In this document: piece after piece, positions 25,534-33,639 of the stretch | Numbering within the stretch: the first letter of the stretch is position 1 | How the letters are laid out: every line of letters begins with the position of its first letter | Source: Lachnospiraceae bacterium | GTDB taxonomy: Bacteria > Bacillota > Clostridia > Lachnospirales > Lachnospiraceae | Direction: 5' to 3' | Assembly (NCBI GenBank): GCA_014804345.1 | Contig: JAAUZZ010000005.1 | Span: forward strand, 1-52,004 | Length of the DNA: 52,004 nt | Made by a program: the position numbers and the translations under genes | Notes under the pieces: model-generated | Seen by the model: only the letters and a program-made list of their open reading frames with translations | Told to the model about the DNA's origin: nothing | Databases searched by the model: none

Positions 25534-26091
25534 ATGCAAAAAATCAAACAGTTCTATCTCGATTCCATCAACCAGCTCAAAATTACCCAAAATCTCGTGA
25601 TCTGCGGTCTTATGGCAGCGCTTGCCGTCGTGTTAAACTATGTGGCAAGCATTGATTTCGGTCCCTATATCCGAATCGGCTTTTCCGGCATTCCAAACCG
25701 CATTATTGAATTTTTGTTCGGTCCGATTGTCGGCTCGATTTTCGGAGGTATGCTTGATATCCTAAAATATCTGGTCAAGCCAAACGGCGCGTTTTTCTTC
25801 GGTTTTACCTTTGATGCGATGCTCGCGGGTGTGATTTACGGCTCTCTTCTTTATAAAAAGCCGGTAAAACTGTGGCGCATCGCGCTCGCGGAATTTCTCG
25901 CAAAGTTAATTGTAAACTGCGGCTTTAACACTCTTTGGATCTGTGTACTATACGGAAAAGGGTTTTTTGCTCTTCTTCCCGCGCGCATTCTCAAAAATGC
26001 TATTATGCTCCCATTGGATACGGCAATATTATTTTTTGCGCTGACTTTTTTGTCTAAAATGTCGAGCGTCCTGCATCTCAAAAACCGATAA
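25534..26091 (+). CDS. folT: Folate-family ECF transporter substrate-binding (S) component
   Basis: A 185-residue membrane protein with about six hydrophobic segments. It belongs to the folate-type S components of energy-coupling factor transporters: LVICGLMAALAVVLNY, IRIGFSGIPNRIIEFLFGPI and GMLDILKYLVKPNGAFFFGF are characteristic. It binds folate outside the cell and works with a shared EcfA/A'/T module encoded elsewhere. GGAGG lies before the ATG. The THF riboswitch upstream supports folate as substrate. The C-terminal AR-x-LKN helix that contacts EcfT is visible as LLPARILKNAIMLP. Confidence 0.93.
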   Translation: MQKIKQFYLDSINQLKITQNLVICGLMAALAVVLNYVASIDFGPYIRIGFSGIPNRIIEFLFGPIVGSIFGGMLDILKYLVKPNGAFFFGFTFDAMLAGVIYGSLLYKKPVKLWRIALAEFLAKLIVNCGFNTLWICVLYGKGFFALLPARILKNAIMLPLDTAILFFALTFLSKMSSVLHLKNR

Positions 26092-26115
26092 TTTTGTTGT
26101 GGGCATTGTGTTTTT

Positions 26116-26124
26116 TGTGGATAA
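26116..26124 (-). promoter_or_regulatory. DnaA-box match
   Basis: TGTGGATAA is the reverse of the perfect DnaA box TTATCCACA. A second, oppositely oriented perfect box lies 40 bases on. Confidence 0.45.
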
Positions 26125-26155
26125 CCAAAACCACAACATCTTGTATCTCAAAATT

Positions 26156-26164
26156 TTATCCACA
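26156..26164 (+). promoter_or_regulatory. DnaA-box match
   Basis: TTATCCACA, a perfect consensus DnaA box, inverted relative to the one at 26116-26124. The pair also forms a 9-bp inverted repeat in an AT-rich gap between folT and the Hpt gene. Confidence 0.45.
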
Positions 26165-26340
26165 CATGCTTTAGTATGCTAAAGGATTCGATTACATAAA
26201 AACTTACATTTTAATTTCACTTTTTATTGAACACGTTTTTAGACTTTTATACTTCAAAAAAGTGTGGTAAGATATCCCTAGTGATTTTTTAGGGGGGAGT
26301 ATCACGAAGGAATGCATTACTTTTCTACCGGAGGGATACT

Positions 26341-27237
26341 ATGGATCATAACTACAACATAATATTAGAAGAAATCAGGAAGCTTATCAATAAATCGGCA
26401 ATACTTTTACTTAGTTTTATGGCTGTGTTATCACTGACCATCGGCATTTTGTGTTTCGTGGGCATATTTCCCACTGCGGCGCTCTGGGCGTTTTGCGGGA
26501 TTGTTCCAACTGCGGTTGCGCTCGCCTTTGCTGTGATCTGTCTTCACAAAAAGGCAGACGCTTTTTCTAAAAAGCAGCAGATTTCCATGATGGCATTTCT
26601 TGCGAAACAGGCGTTCAACACTTTTCAACAGGAATTTCCAGATACGTTTGTGAGTGATTGTCATATTCGGATGCGCTACCTCGCCAGAAACGGCGTTAAT
26701 GTGGACAATGCGTTGAAAAAATTGGACGGAAACGTTGACGCGTACAATCAGCTTGTGCTTTCGTTTTTAAATGAGAGTGAACGTTTGGAAGACGAGCTTT
26801 ATGATCTGATGCAGCAAGAAACGATTTTTGAATACGGTCACAAGGCGCATTCTCTACGCGTAAAGGTAAATGAACTCGGTATTGTCAAACTTACCGATAC
26901 GGCATTTTTTCATGAGATTGAAGCGTACGCCGGAAATCTGGACATGGTTCGCGATAATTGGAAAAAGCTTTCGTTTGAACTGGACGAGGCATATGATATC
27001 TTTTTTGAATATATCAAGTCTTTGGGACTTGAAAACGCTCCGGGCAAGGAAGAAGCGCAGATGACCTGCAAACGCTGGGGAGAACGTCTTCAGGAAGCGT
27101 TCAATGCACTTGAAACATATGATACCGGCAAGGCAAAACGCATCTTGAGCGAATTGACAAAATACCAGATTGATACGGACATCAATAAAACCCTGCAAGG
27201 CATTATCGCAAACATTGATGAAATCATGGCAAATTAA
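26341..27237 (+). CDS. Membrane protein with a histidine-phosphotransfer (Hpt) domain
   Basis: A 298-residue protein with two hydrophobic segments (about residues 18-40 and 44-68) and a cytoplasmic part holding an Hpt-like helical bundle. GVNVDNALKKLDGNVDAYNQLVLSF is the usual Hpt beginning, and YGHKAHSLRVKVNELGIVKL carries the phospho-accepting His within A-H-S-L followed by the conserved Leu-Gly. A C-terminal helical region follows (EAFNALETYDTGKAKRILSE), like the tail of hybrid-kinase Hpt modules. No kinase or receiver is encoded nearby, so partners are unknown. GGAGGG precedes the ATG. Confidence 0.75.
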   Translation: MDHNYNIILEEIRKLINKSAILLLSFMAVLSLTIGILCFVGIFPTAALWAFCGIVPTAVALAFAVICLHKKADAFSKKQQISMMAFLAKQAFNTFQQEFPDTFVSDCHIRMRYLARNGVNVDNALKKLDGNVDAYNQLVLSFLNESERLEDELYDLMQQETIFEYGHKAHSLRVKVNELGIVKLTDTAFFHEIEAYAGNLDMVRDNWKKLSFELDEAYDIFFEYIKSLGLENAPGKEEAQMTCKRWGERLQEAFNALETYDTGKAKRILSELTKYQIDTDINKTLQGIIANIDEIMAN

Positions 27238-27250
27238 CCAGACACGATTT

Positions 27251-27277
27251 AAAGGAAGCTTCTATCGCTTCCTTTTT
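27251..27277 (+). terminator. Terminator after the Hpt gene
   Basis: AAAGGAAGC and GCTTCCTTT form a 9-bp stem with a seven-base loop, followed by TTTC. Confidence 0.9.
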
Positions 27278-27326
27278 CGATATATTTTATATTTTATATT
27301 TCCTATCGTTTTTATGCAAATATAGT

Positions 27327-27400
27327 GTATAATGTCGATAGACATTATACTCGCCCGAATGGGCATGAATATAACATAATTGCAAAGCAATTATGTTATA
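27327..27400 (+). promoter_or_regulatory. Three tandem hairpins / dyads upstream of pflA
   Basis: GTATAATGTC (27327-27336) and GACATTATAC (27341-27350) form a perfect 10-bp inverted repeat. GCCC/GGGC pairs follow near 27353-27364. Then a perfect 14-bp inverted repeat with a three-base AAA loop spans 27370-27400. TATAAT boxes fall in both large dyads (27328-27333 and 27397-27402). These may be redox or oxygen regulator sites over promoters, or an mRNA leader structure. Confidence 0.6.
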
Positions 27401-27436
27401 ATATAAATATCTATATTACCAAATTGGAGGTTAAAT

Positions 27437-28195
27437 ATGAAAGGAAGAATACATTCACTGGAATCTTTTGGAACGGTTGACGGACCGGGCGTGCGCTATG
27501 TCGTTTTTGTACAAGGCTGTCCGATGCGGTGCGCTTACTGTCATAATCCCGACACATGGGAGATGAACGGAGGCACATTAATTGAAACCGATGAAATCCT
27601 TGAAAATTATGAGCGCAATAAACCCTACTACCGCGAGGGCGGCATTACGGTCACGGGCGGAGAGCCGCTGATGCAAATAGATTTTTTATTGGAGCTTTTC
27701 ACAAAGGCGCATGCGCGCGGTATCCACACATGCCTTGACAGCTCCGGTATCGCCTATAAGCCCAACAACAACCCCGAATGGCTTGCAAAACTTGACAAGC
27801 TCTGCGAAGTAACGGACTTGGTAATGCTTGATATCAAGCACATTGATCCCGAAAAGCACAAAGACCTTGTCAAACAGCCAAACGACGGTATTCTCGCGTT
27901 TGCCGAATATCTCGATAAAATGGGTGTTGATATGTGGATCCGTCATGTGGTTGTCCCCGGAATCACAGACGATCCGGAAGATCTGCGCAGACTCGGGTAT
28001 TTTATCGGCGGTTTGAAAAATCTCAAAGCGCTTGATGTACTGCCCTATCACACCATGGGCAAGAAAAAGTACAAAGAGCTTGGCATGGAATACCGTCTTG
28101 AAGATGTCCCCGATATGGACAAAAATAAAGTTCCGGAGTTAAAGCAGTATATTCTTAACGGAATCAAAGAACGCCGCGGACTGCCTATCAAATGA
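27437..28195 (+). CDS. pflA: Pyruvate formate-lyase activating enzyme
   Basis: A 252-residue radical SAM enzyme that places the glycyl radical on pyruvate formate-lyase. The iron-sulfur motif C-x3-C-x2-C is seen in QGCPMRCAYCHNPDTW, ITVTGGEPLMQ is the SAM-binding GGE motif, and the C-terminal LDVLPYHTMGKKKYKELGMEY is typical of PflA. The length is normal. Its target would be the free glycyl-radical subunit at 38653-38892, encoded 10.5 kb away rather than adjacent. GGAGG precedes the ATG. A ferredoxin gene follows and could supply the reducing electron. Confidence 0.96.
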   Translation: MKGRIHSLESFGTVDGPGVRYVVFVQGCPMRCAYCHNPDTWEMNGGTLIETDEILENYERNKPYYREGGITVTGGEPLMQIDFLLELFTKAHARGIHTCLDSSGIAYKPNNNPEWLAKLDKLCEVTDLVMLDIKHIDPEKHKDLVKQPNDGILAFAEYLDKMGVDMWIRHVVVPGITDDPEDLRRLGYFIGGLKNLKALDVLPYHTMGKKKYKELGMEYRLEDVPDMDKNKVPELKQYILNGIKERRGLPIK

Positions 28196-28284
28196 CAGAA
28201 TACAACTGTTCAGCGCCTTCACAGTTACGAGCAAAAAATTATATTTTCTCCTTGTATTTAAGGGTATTTTATATTACAATATCT

Positions 28285-28322
28285 ATAACGTATTTCGTTA
28301 TATTGACAAATATTTGTCAATA
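28285..28322 (+). promoter_or_regulatory. Two dyads upstream of the ferredoxin gene
   Basis: ATAACG-N5-CGTTAT lies at 28285-28301. Directly after it, 28301-28322 is a perfect 22-bp palindrome centred on AAATATTT with TTGAC/GTCAA arms. The TTGACA in its left arm could be a -35 box, with CATAAT 19 bases further on. The position suggests an operator controlling the ferredoxin. Confidence 0.65.
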
Positions 28323-28366
28323 GGAATCATAATGTGTGAATATAATTGTATAAGGAGGAAATTGTT

Positions 28367-28537
28367 ATGGCATACGTAATTTCAGATGCATGTGTTTGCT
28401 GTGGAGCGTGTGAAGCTCAGTGTCCTGTTGGCGCAATCAGCATGGGCGACGGCAAATTTGAAATCGATGCAGATAAGTGCATTGACTGCGGCTCTTGCGC
28501 CGGCGCCTGCCCTACGGGTTCTATCTCTCAGGCATAA
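28367..28537 (+). CDS. 2[4Fe-4S] ferredoxin
   Basis: A 56-residue clostridial-type ferredoxin with two complete clusters, CVCCGACEAQCP and CIDCGSCAGACP, separated by the usual 26 residues. It is a low-potential electron carrier for enzymes such as hydrogenase, pyruvate:ferredoxin oxidoreductase or radical SAM activases. The ATG at 28367 follows AAGGAGG; an upstream TTG in frame is not needed. It has its own terminator and probably its own promoter. Confidence 0.96.
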   Translation: MAYVISDACVCCGACEAQCPVGAISMGDGKFEIDADKCIDCGSCAGACPTGSISQA

Positions 28538-28557
28538 TAAAACATAAAACAGATGTG

Positions 28558-28597
28558 AAAACCACGCTCTTTTCAATCGAAAAAAAGCGTGGTTTTT
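28558..28597. terminator. Terminator after the ferredoxin gene
   Basis: AAACCACGCTCTTTT pairs with AAAAAAAGCGTGGTTT across a short loop, followed by TTTG. It also lies just past the stop of the convergent MerR-type gene. Confidence 0.85.
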
Positions 28598-28620
28598 GTA
28601 TTGGTTTGATGATATGTATA

Positions 28621-29457
28621 TTATTGAAACTTTGCCTCGGGCGTCTTTTTAAACAGGTGAAATTCCTTTTTCGCTTTCGGCTCTTTTTCTTTGCTCGCAA
28701 GCGGAAAGTTGATTGTCTTTTCTTCCTTCTCTTTTTCTTTCTCCTTTTTCGAGAACTTCCCTCTTCCTCTGTATTTGCTTAAAAGCTCATCGATGCGCTT
28801 GTAATATTCCTCGTTGCGCTTGTCCTCTATCGACATTCTGTTCGTTGCGCGTTCCTCGTCGCGTTCCTCAAAAAGCCGGAACTGATAATCAAGCTCCTTG
28901 CACACATCGCCCTTAACGTTCTCAGAAATACGTTCCACAATCTTACTGATGATTTCCTCATTGTTTTCCGCCACAGCCTCCTTCACCAGCTTTTGGAACA
29001 GATATTGCAATCTCTGCGTTTGTTCCTCCGTCGTCGGTTTTACCTCGGAAACCTCATTCTTCGGCTTCATAACCGACTTGATGGATTTTATCTCAATCGC
29101 CGTTTTCTTGGGCTGTGATTCACTGTGCGCCGTATCGTCATAATCTCTTTCATCATAGTGATCCTCGTTATGGTCGCTTTCCGCGTTTTCGACGGTCACC
29201 TTTGAAATTTTTGTAAGCTGTTTTTGCGCAAACGGATTGTCCGACAAAAACGTTTTTACGGCTTTGAGCTGTAACCCTTTGTCCTTTAAGCTCTTGATCT
29301 TGATAAACTTGTCGATATCCTCCCGTGTATAGATTCGATGCCCCTGCGGATTTCTCTTAATTGGCAGCTCCAACTCCTCCTCCCAGTATCTGAGCACATG
29401 TGACTCTACATGCACCTCTTTTGCAGCCTCATTGATTAAATACGTTTCCTTTCCCAT
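28621..29457 (-). CDS. MerR-type HTH protein with long charged C-terminal region
   Basis: A 278-residue protein. Residues 1-75 form a MerR-like winged helix (YLINEAAKEVHVESHVLRYW, LPIKRNPQGHRIYTREDIDK, LKDKGLQLKAVKTFL). A low-complexity acidic linker follows, then a helical region (LQYLFQKLVKEAVAENNEEI) and a Lys/Glu-rich tail. There are no effector-binding Cys residues as in metal sensors. The layout resembles DNA-binding proteins such as RacA that use a MerR head and coiled-coil tail in chromosome handling, so a structural role is an alternative to gene regulation. The start at 29457 was chosen for AAAGGAG. It is 148 bases past dnaB. Confidence 0.8.
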   Translation of the reverse strand: MGKETYLINEAAKEVHVESHVLRYWEEELELPIKRNPQGHRIYTREDIDKFIKIKSLKDKGLQLKAVKTFLSDNPFAQKQLTKISKVTVENAESDHNEDHYDERDYDDTAHSESQPKKTAIEIKSIKSVMKPKNEVSEVKPTTEEQTQRLQYLFQKLVKEAVAENNEEIISKIVERISENVKGDVCKELDYQFRLFEERDEERATNRMSIEDKRNEEYYKRIDELLSKYRGRGKFSKKEKEKEKEEKTINFPLASKEKEPKAKKEFHLFKKTPEAKFQ

Positions 29458-29544
29458 TATTAACTCTCCTTTCTTTCCGAAATGTAAAAAGAGGGCATGC
29501 TCCTTGTTCATGTCCTCTTTCGTAAATTAAAATAGTCTTCCACA

Positions 29545-29605
29545 ATTACTAGATTTGTGCAGAGAATGCCTCCTTTTGGCATTCTCTTTGGGTGAGAATT
29601 TCACC
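29545..29605 (-). repeat. Structured intergenic repeat, copy 2 (3' of dnaB)
   Basis: Directly after the dnaB stop on the minus strand come GGGTGA-AATTC-TCACCC and then AGAGAATGCC-N7-GGCATTCTCT followed by GCAC. The second hairpin is almost identical to the last hairpin after pfkA (46120-46147), and its position after a stop is the same. Confidence 0.65.
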
Positions 29606-30946
29606 CTATTTCGCTAAATTTGCAAATTGTGTATAGTCCGGCAGCCATGCAAGATTGATCGTTCCAATCGCGCCGTTTCTCTGTTTTGCAATAATAATCT
29701 CCGCCGTATTTTTCAGCTCCGTGTCCCTGTTATAATAATCTTCACGGTAAATGAACATAACCACGTCCGCGTCCTGCTCGATCGCTCCCGACTCTCGAAG
29801 ATCCGAAAGCATCGGTCTGTGATCGGGACGCTGTTCCACAGCTCGTGATAGCTGCGATAACGCAATCACGGGCACATGCAGCTCACGCGCAAGCGCTTTG
29901 AGTGACCTTGAGATTTCCGAAATTTCCTGCTGTCTGGACTCGTTACCTTTTCCCGAGCCTGTCATCAACTGCAAGTAATCGATGATCACCATCTCCAGAT
30001 TATTCTCAATCTTGAACTTGCGGCATTTCGAACGCAACTCGCCAAAGCTGATACCCGGCGTGTCGTCAATCAAAAGCTTCGAGCCTCCAATCACATCTGC
30101 ACCCTCAATCAGACGCTCCCACTCGTCATCTTTCATGTTTCCCGTACGGATTGCCTGTGAGTTTACCTTAGATTCCAGTGAAAGCAAACGATTCACGAGC
30201 TGTTCCTTCGACATTTCCAGTGAAAAGATTGCCACTGTTTTCTCCTCGCGAAACGCCACATGCTGCGCAATGTTTAAGACAAAAGCCGTCTTTCCCATAG
30301 ACGGACGCGCCGCCACAAGAATCAGATCTGAGGGCTGCATTCCGGCAGTTTTGTAATCCAGATCGAGGAAGCCCGTCGCAATTCCCGTAACTGCACCGCG
30401 GTTTTTAGACGCCTCCTCAATCATGTTCATGGTATTCATAACGATTTGTCTGATTGGCACAAAATCGCCGTTGTTGCGCTTTTGTACAATATCAAAAATG
30501 TTTTTTTCGGATTGTTCCAGTATCGATTCAAGCGTGTCATTCTGCGCATAACAGATGTTTGCAATCTCCTCGTTGACGCGAATCAGCTTTCTTAGCACTG
30601 ACTTTTCCGCCACGATCTGCGCATAATATTTGACGTTTACAGATGTCGGCACTGCCGCCATGACATCTCTTATGTACTCCAAACTGTATATTTCCGGCGG
30701 TGCGCTTTTTTCTTTCAGCCGTTGCTGCAGTGTCACCAAATCGACCGGCTTTCCTGCGTCGTTTAGTTCGACCATTGCGTCAAAAAGGACACCATACTGC
30801 TTTCCGTAAAAGTCATCGCCGCTTATCTGCTCACTTGCAATGGTGATTGCTTCCTTGTCAATCAGCATAGAACCGATGACCGACTGCTCCGCCTCAATGC
30901 TGTGAGGCAGAATCCGCTTTAAGACCGCCTCGTCCATTTCCGGCAT
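29606..30946 (-). CDS. dnaB: Replicative DNA helicase DnaB
   Basis: A 446-residue hexameric helicase that unwinds DNA at the replication fork. The N-terminal domain begins LPHSIEAEQSVIGSMLID. The RecA-like domain has Walker A in LVAARPSMGKTAFVLNIA, Walker B in MVIIDYLQLM, and the arginine-finger region in LSQLSRAVEQRPDHRPMLSD. Length is normal and no intein is present. It lies 26 bases after rplI in the conserved Firmicutes cluster gdpP-rplI-dnaB. GGAGG precedes the ATG. Confidence 0.98.
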   Translation of the reverse strand: MPEMDEAVLKRILPHSIEAEQSVIGSMLIDKEAITIASEQISGDDFYGKQYGVLFDAMVELNDAGKPVDLVTLQQRLKEKSAPPEIYSLEYIRDVMAAVPTSVNVKYYAQIVAEKSVLRKLIRVNEEIANICYAQNDTLESILEQSEKNIFDIVQKRNNGDFVPIRQIVMNTMNMIEEASKNRGAVTGIATGFLDLDYKTAGMQPSDLILVAARPSMGKTAFVLNIAQHVAFREEKTVAIFSLEMSKEQLVNRLLSLESKVNSQAIRTGNMKDDEWERLIEGADVIGGSKLLIDDTPGISFGELRSKCRKFKIENNLEMVIIDYLQLMTGSGKGNESRQQEISEISRSLKALARELHVPVIALSQLSRAVEQRPDHRPMLSDLRESGAIEQDADVVMFIYREDYYNRDTELKNTAEIIIAKQRNGAIGTINLAWLPDYTQFANLAK

Positions 30947-30972
30947 AGTAATCCTCCATTCCTGTACAGTTC

Positions 30973-31419
30973 CTAAATCGCTGTAACATGTACCTTAAGC
31001 TTTGCTGCTACCTTCGGGTGAAGCTTCACGGTTACTTCATGTGTTCCTTCTGTCTTAATCGCCTCGGAAAGCTGTATCTTTTTCTTGTCAATCTCCTTGC
31101 CATACTGATCCAAAACGCCCTTTGCAATCTCCTTCGAGGAAACGGATCCAAAGGTTTTTCCGCCTTCACCGCCCTTAATCTCAAGCTTTACGGTCATCTT
31201 TTCCAGTTCTTCCGCAAGGGCTTTTGCCGCCTCAAGCTGTTCCTTTGCAATTTTTTCTTTATTCTGATTCTGTAGCTTTAAGGTGTTTAAATTTTGACCT
31301 GTTGCCTCCACTCCAAGCTTTTTGGGGATAATAAAATTTCTGGCATAACCTTCTTTTAACTCAACCAAATCACCTTTTTTACCTACCGACTTTACGTCCT
31401 CCAATAAGATTATCTTCAT
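30973..31419 (-). CDS. rplI: 50S ribosomal protein L9
   Basis: A 148-residue L9 protein. The rRNA-binding N-terminal domain begins MKIILLEDVKSVGKKGDLVE and includes GYARNFIIPKKLG. A long connecting helix (NQNKEKIAKEQLEAAKALAE) and the C-terminal domain with GKTFGSVSSKEIA and VTVKLHPKVAAKLKVHV complete the family pattern. It lies between gdpP and dnaB. Confidence 0.98.
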   Translation of the reverse strand: MKIILLEDVKSVGKKGDLVELKEGYARNFIIPKKLGVEATGQNLNTLKLQNQNKEKIAKEQLEAAKALAEELEKMTVKLEIKGGEGGKTFGSVSSKEIAKGVLDQYGKEIDKKKIQLSEAIKTEGTHEVTVKLHPKVAAKLKVHVTAI

Positions 31420-31442
31420 TGTATTCGCTTTGCTCCTCTCTT

Positions 31443-33488
31443 CTACAGTGCACCCTCTTCAAGCATTGCGCTGACGGTTTCCTTGATAATTGCCACAGCC
31501 CGCTCGGGCGATATATCCGCAAGCTGCGCACCCGCTATATTCATATGGCCGCCGCCGCCCAAACGCTCCATGATAATCTGCACGTTTACCTCATCGATCG
31601 ACCTTGCGGAAATATAGATTTTTCCGTTGTACTCTGTCGCCACAAAGCTTGCCTTGATGCCGTTGATGCCTAACAGCTCGTTTGCCGCCTGTGCCCCGAT
31701 TTCCGTCGGGCTCGCCAAGCCGCCTGTCGGACAGATGCCAATCGCATACGCATTTCTGTAAATCTCGGCGCCTCGCACCGTTTCCGCTTTTGCCTTATAT
31801 TCCAGTGCGCCGTCCCGAAACATCTTCCGCACTCTCGTCACGTCAGCGCCGCATCTTCGCAGGAAAGCTGCCGCTTCAAATGTTCGAACGCCTGTTTTTG
31901 TTGTAAAGTTGTTGGTGTCGACGATAATTCCCGAATAAAGACAATCCGCTTCGTTGCTTCGCACCTTCACGTTTCCGTTCGCAATGTACTGCAAGACTTC
32001 CGCGACCATCTCACATGCGCTCGACGCATAAGGCTCCACATAGGATAAGGTTGCGTTTTCAATCACCTCGGAGCTTTGTCTGTGATGATCGAGAACCACC
32101 ACGGTACGACATGCCTTGATCAACTCGGGACACTCCGTGATACTTGGCTTGTTTACGTCAACCACCACAAGCGCCGTGCTGCTGTCGGCAAGCTCGAGTG
32201 CGTCGGAACTGCTGATGATAAAGTCCTCGTCATAATTATTTGTGTCCTTAAAAAGCTCTACCAAGGGCTTTACAGAGGTCGTAATATCGTTTATGACAAT
32301 ATGGCACTTCTTACCGAGCGCCTTCGCGATACAACTAATCCCCACTGCCGAACCAAACGCGTCGGCATCGGAAAGCCTGTGTCCCATGACAAGCACTTTA
32401 TCCTTGCTGTTGATGATTTCCTGAAGCGCATTCGCCTTTACCCGCGCCTTTACGCGTGTACTTTTCTCAACCTGCTGGCTCTTTCCTCCATAGTAGATTA
32501 TCGAGTCAGGCGTTTTGACTACAGCCTGATCCCCGCCTCGTCCTAATGCCAAATCTATTGCTGTACGGGCATATTCGCATTTCTGCGCATAGGTAGGCGC
32601 ATCTAACCCTACGCCTATGCTAACCGTGACTGCCATCTCATTTCCGATATTTACGGTTTTTACATCCTCTAAAAGGTCAAAGCGTGACTCCTTTAACGCG
32701 AGCGTTGCCGCTTTACGCATAATGACCATATACTTGTCCTTCTCCGTCTTGCGCACAATACCGTCAAGCGCGGAAAAATATTTATTGATCTTTCTGTCAA
32801 TAAGCGCGATTAAAAGCGACCGCCGCACATCCTCCACACTCTCAAGCGCCTCATCGTAATTATCAATATAAATCATACCGACGGCAAGGCTTTGCTCGTC
32901 AATCTTGCGAAGCGCTTTTTTCAGCTCCGTTTCGTCAAACAGATACCCTGCGATCAGACCCGAATCCTGCTCGTCCGCCTCCAAAATTTGGCTGTTGTCG
33001 AGCACATCCTTAATCGAAATTCGCTTGAGTTTTAAAATATATTCATGCTCCTCAAAGGTAATATCCATCTCAAGTTCCTGTTCGAACTTCAGCTTTTCAT
33101 TTGTCACGGCGGGAAACAGGGTAGCGATTGACTTCCTGTAACCTTTGTCTTTATGAATGATTTCTTCAAATGCTTTGTTTGTCCAAATAATTTTACCCGC
33201 GTCATCCATCAGCACATGCGCAAGCTCTAGCTCTCTTAGCAGTTTGCTCTGCACCTGACCATACTGTGTCGCGAAGTCGATAAATTCATTCAAGATGATT
33301 GGCTTGCTCCGACGCAGCAATACGCCCATCGCGATCATATAAATGATGAGAAAAATCGATACGCTCATTCCTGCCGACAAATCCAGCATATAAATTCCGA
33401 CATTGACAATCGCTAACGCAATGCCGAGCAGCATAGCCGTATTCAGATACGTCTTTAACTGCCCTTTTAATTTCACTTTTCTATTCAT
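31443..33488 (-). CDS. gdpP: Cyclic-di-AMP phosphodiesterase, DHH family
   Basis: A 681-residue membrane protein that hydrolyses c-di-AMP to pApA. It has two membrane segments near residues 17-58, a PAS domain (ELAHVLMDDAGKIIWTNKAF), a degenerate GGDEF domain (ALGRGGDQAVVKT in place of GGDEF), and DHH/DHHA1 domains. The metal-site motifs are HRLSDADAFGSAVG, VVVDVN and VVVLDHHRQS, and the GGGGHMNIAGAQL motif ends the DHHA1 part. All key motifs look intact. The start at 33488 is preceded by GGGAGG; an in-frame ATG 20 codons earlier is weaker. It heads the operon with rplI and dnaB. Confidence 0.96.
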   Translation of the reverse strand: MNRKVKLKGQLKTYLNTAMLLGIALAIVNVGIYMLDLSAGMSVSIFLIIYMIAMGVLLRRSKPIILNEFIDFATQYGQVQSKLLRELELAHVLMDDAGKIIWTNKAFEEIIHKDKGYRKSIATLFPAVTNEKLKFEQELEMDITFEEHEYILKLKRISIKDVLDNSQILEADEQDSGLIAGYLFDETELKKALRKIDEQSLAVGMIYIDNYDEALESVEDVRRSLLIALIDRKINKYFSALDGIVRKTEKDKYMVIMRKAATLALKESRFDLLEDVKTVNIGNEMAVTVSIGVGLDAPTYAQKCEYARTAIDLALGRGGDQAVVKTPDSIIYYGGKSQQVEKSTRVKARVKANALQEIINSKDKVLVMGHRLSDADAFGSAVGISCIAKALGKKCHIVINDITTSVKPLVELFKDTNNYDEDFIISSSDALELADSSTALVVVDVNKPSITECPELIKACRTVVVLDHHRQSSEVIENATLSYVEPYASSACEMVAEVLQYIANGNVKVRSNEADCLYSGIIVDTNNFTTKTGVRTFEAAAFLRRCGADVTRVRKMFRDGALEYKAKAETVRGAEIYRNAYAIGICPTGGLASPTEIGAQAANELLGINGIKASFVATEYNGKIYISARSIDEVNVQIIMERLGGGGHMNIAGAQLADISPERAVAIIKETVSAMLEEGAL

Positions 33489-33639
33489 GTATAATGCCTC
33501 CCGCATTTCAGCTCGGGATATTTTCCTAATTCGTATAATGCCATTCAATGATACTATTCTAGTATAACATTAATTGGGACAAAGTTCCATAGCATATTTT
33601 GTCTTAATATAGACTTGTTTGCCAAAAAACAATATTTTT

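Noticed and set aside
30659-30946. Intein or insertion in dnaB
   Set aside because: The protein has the normal length and continuous helicase motifs.
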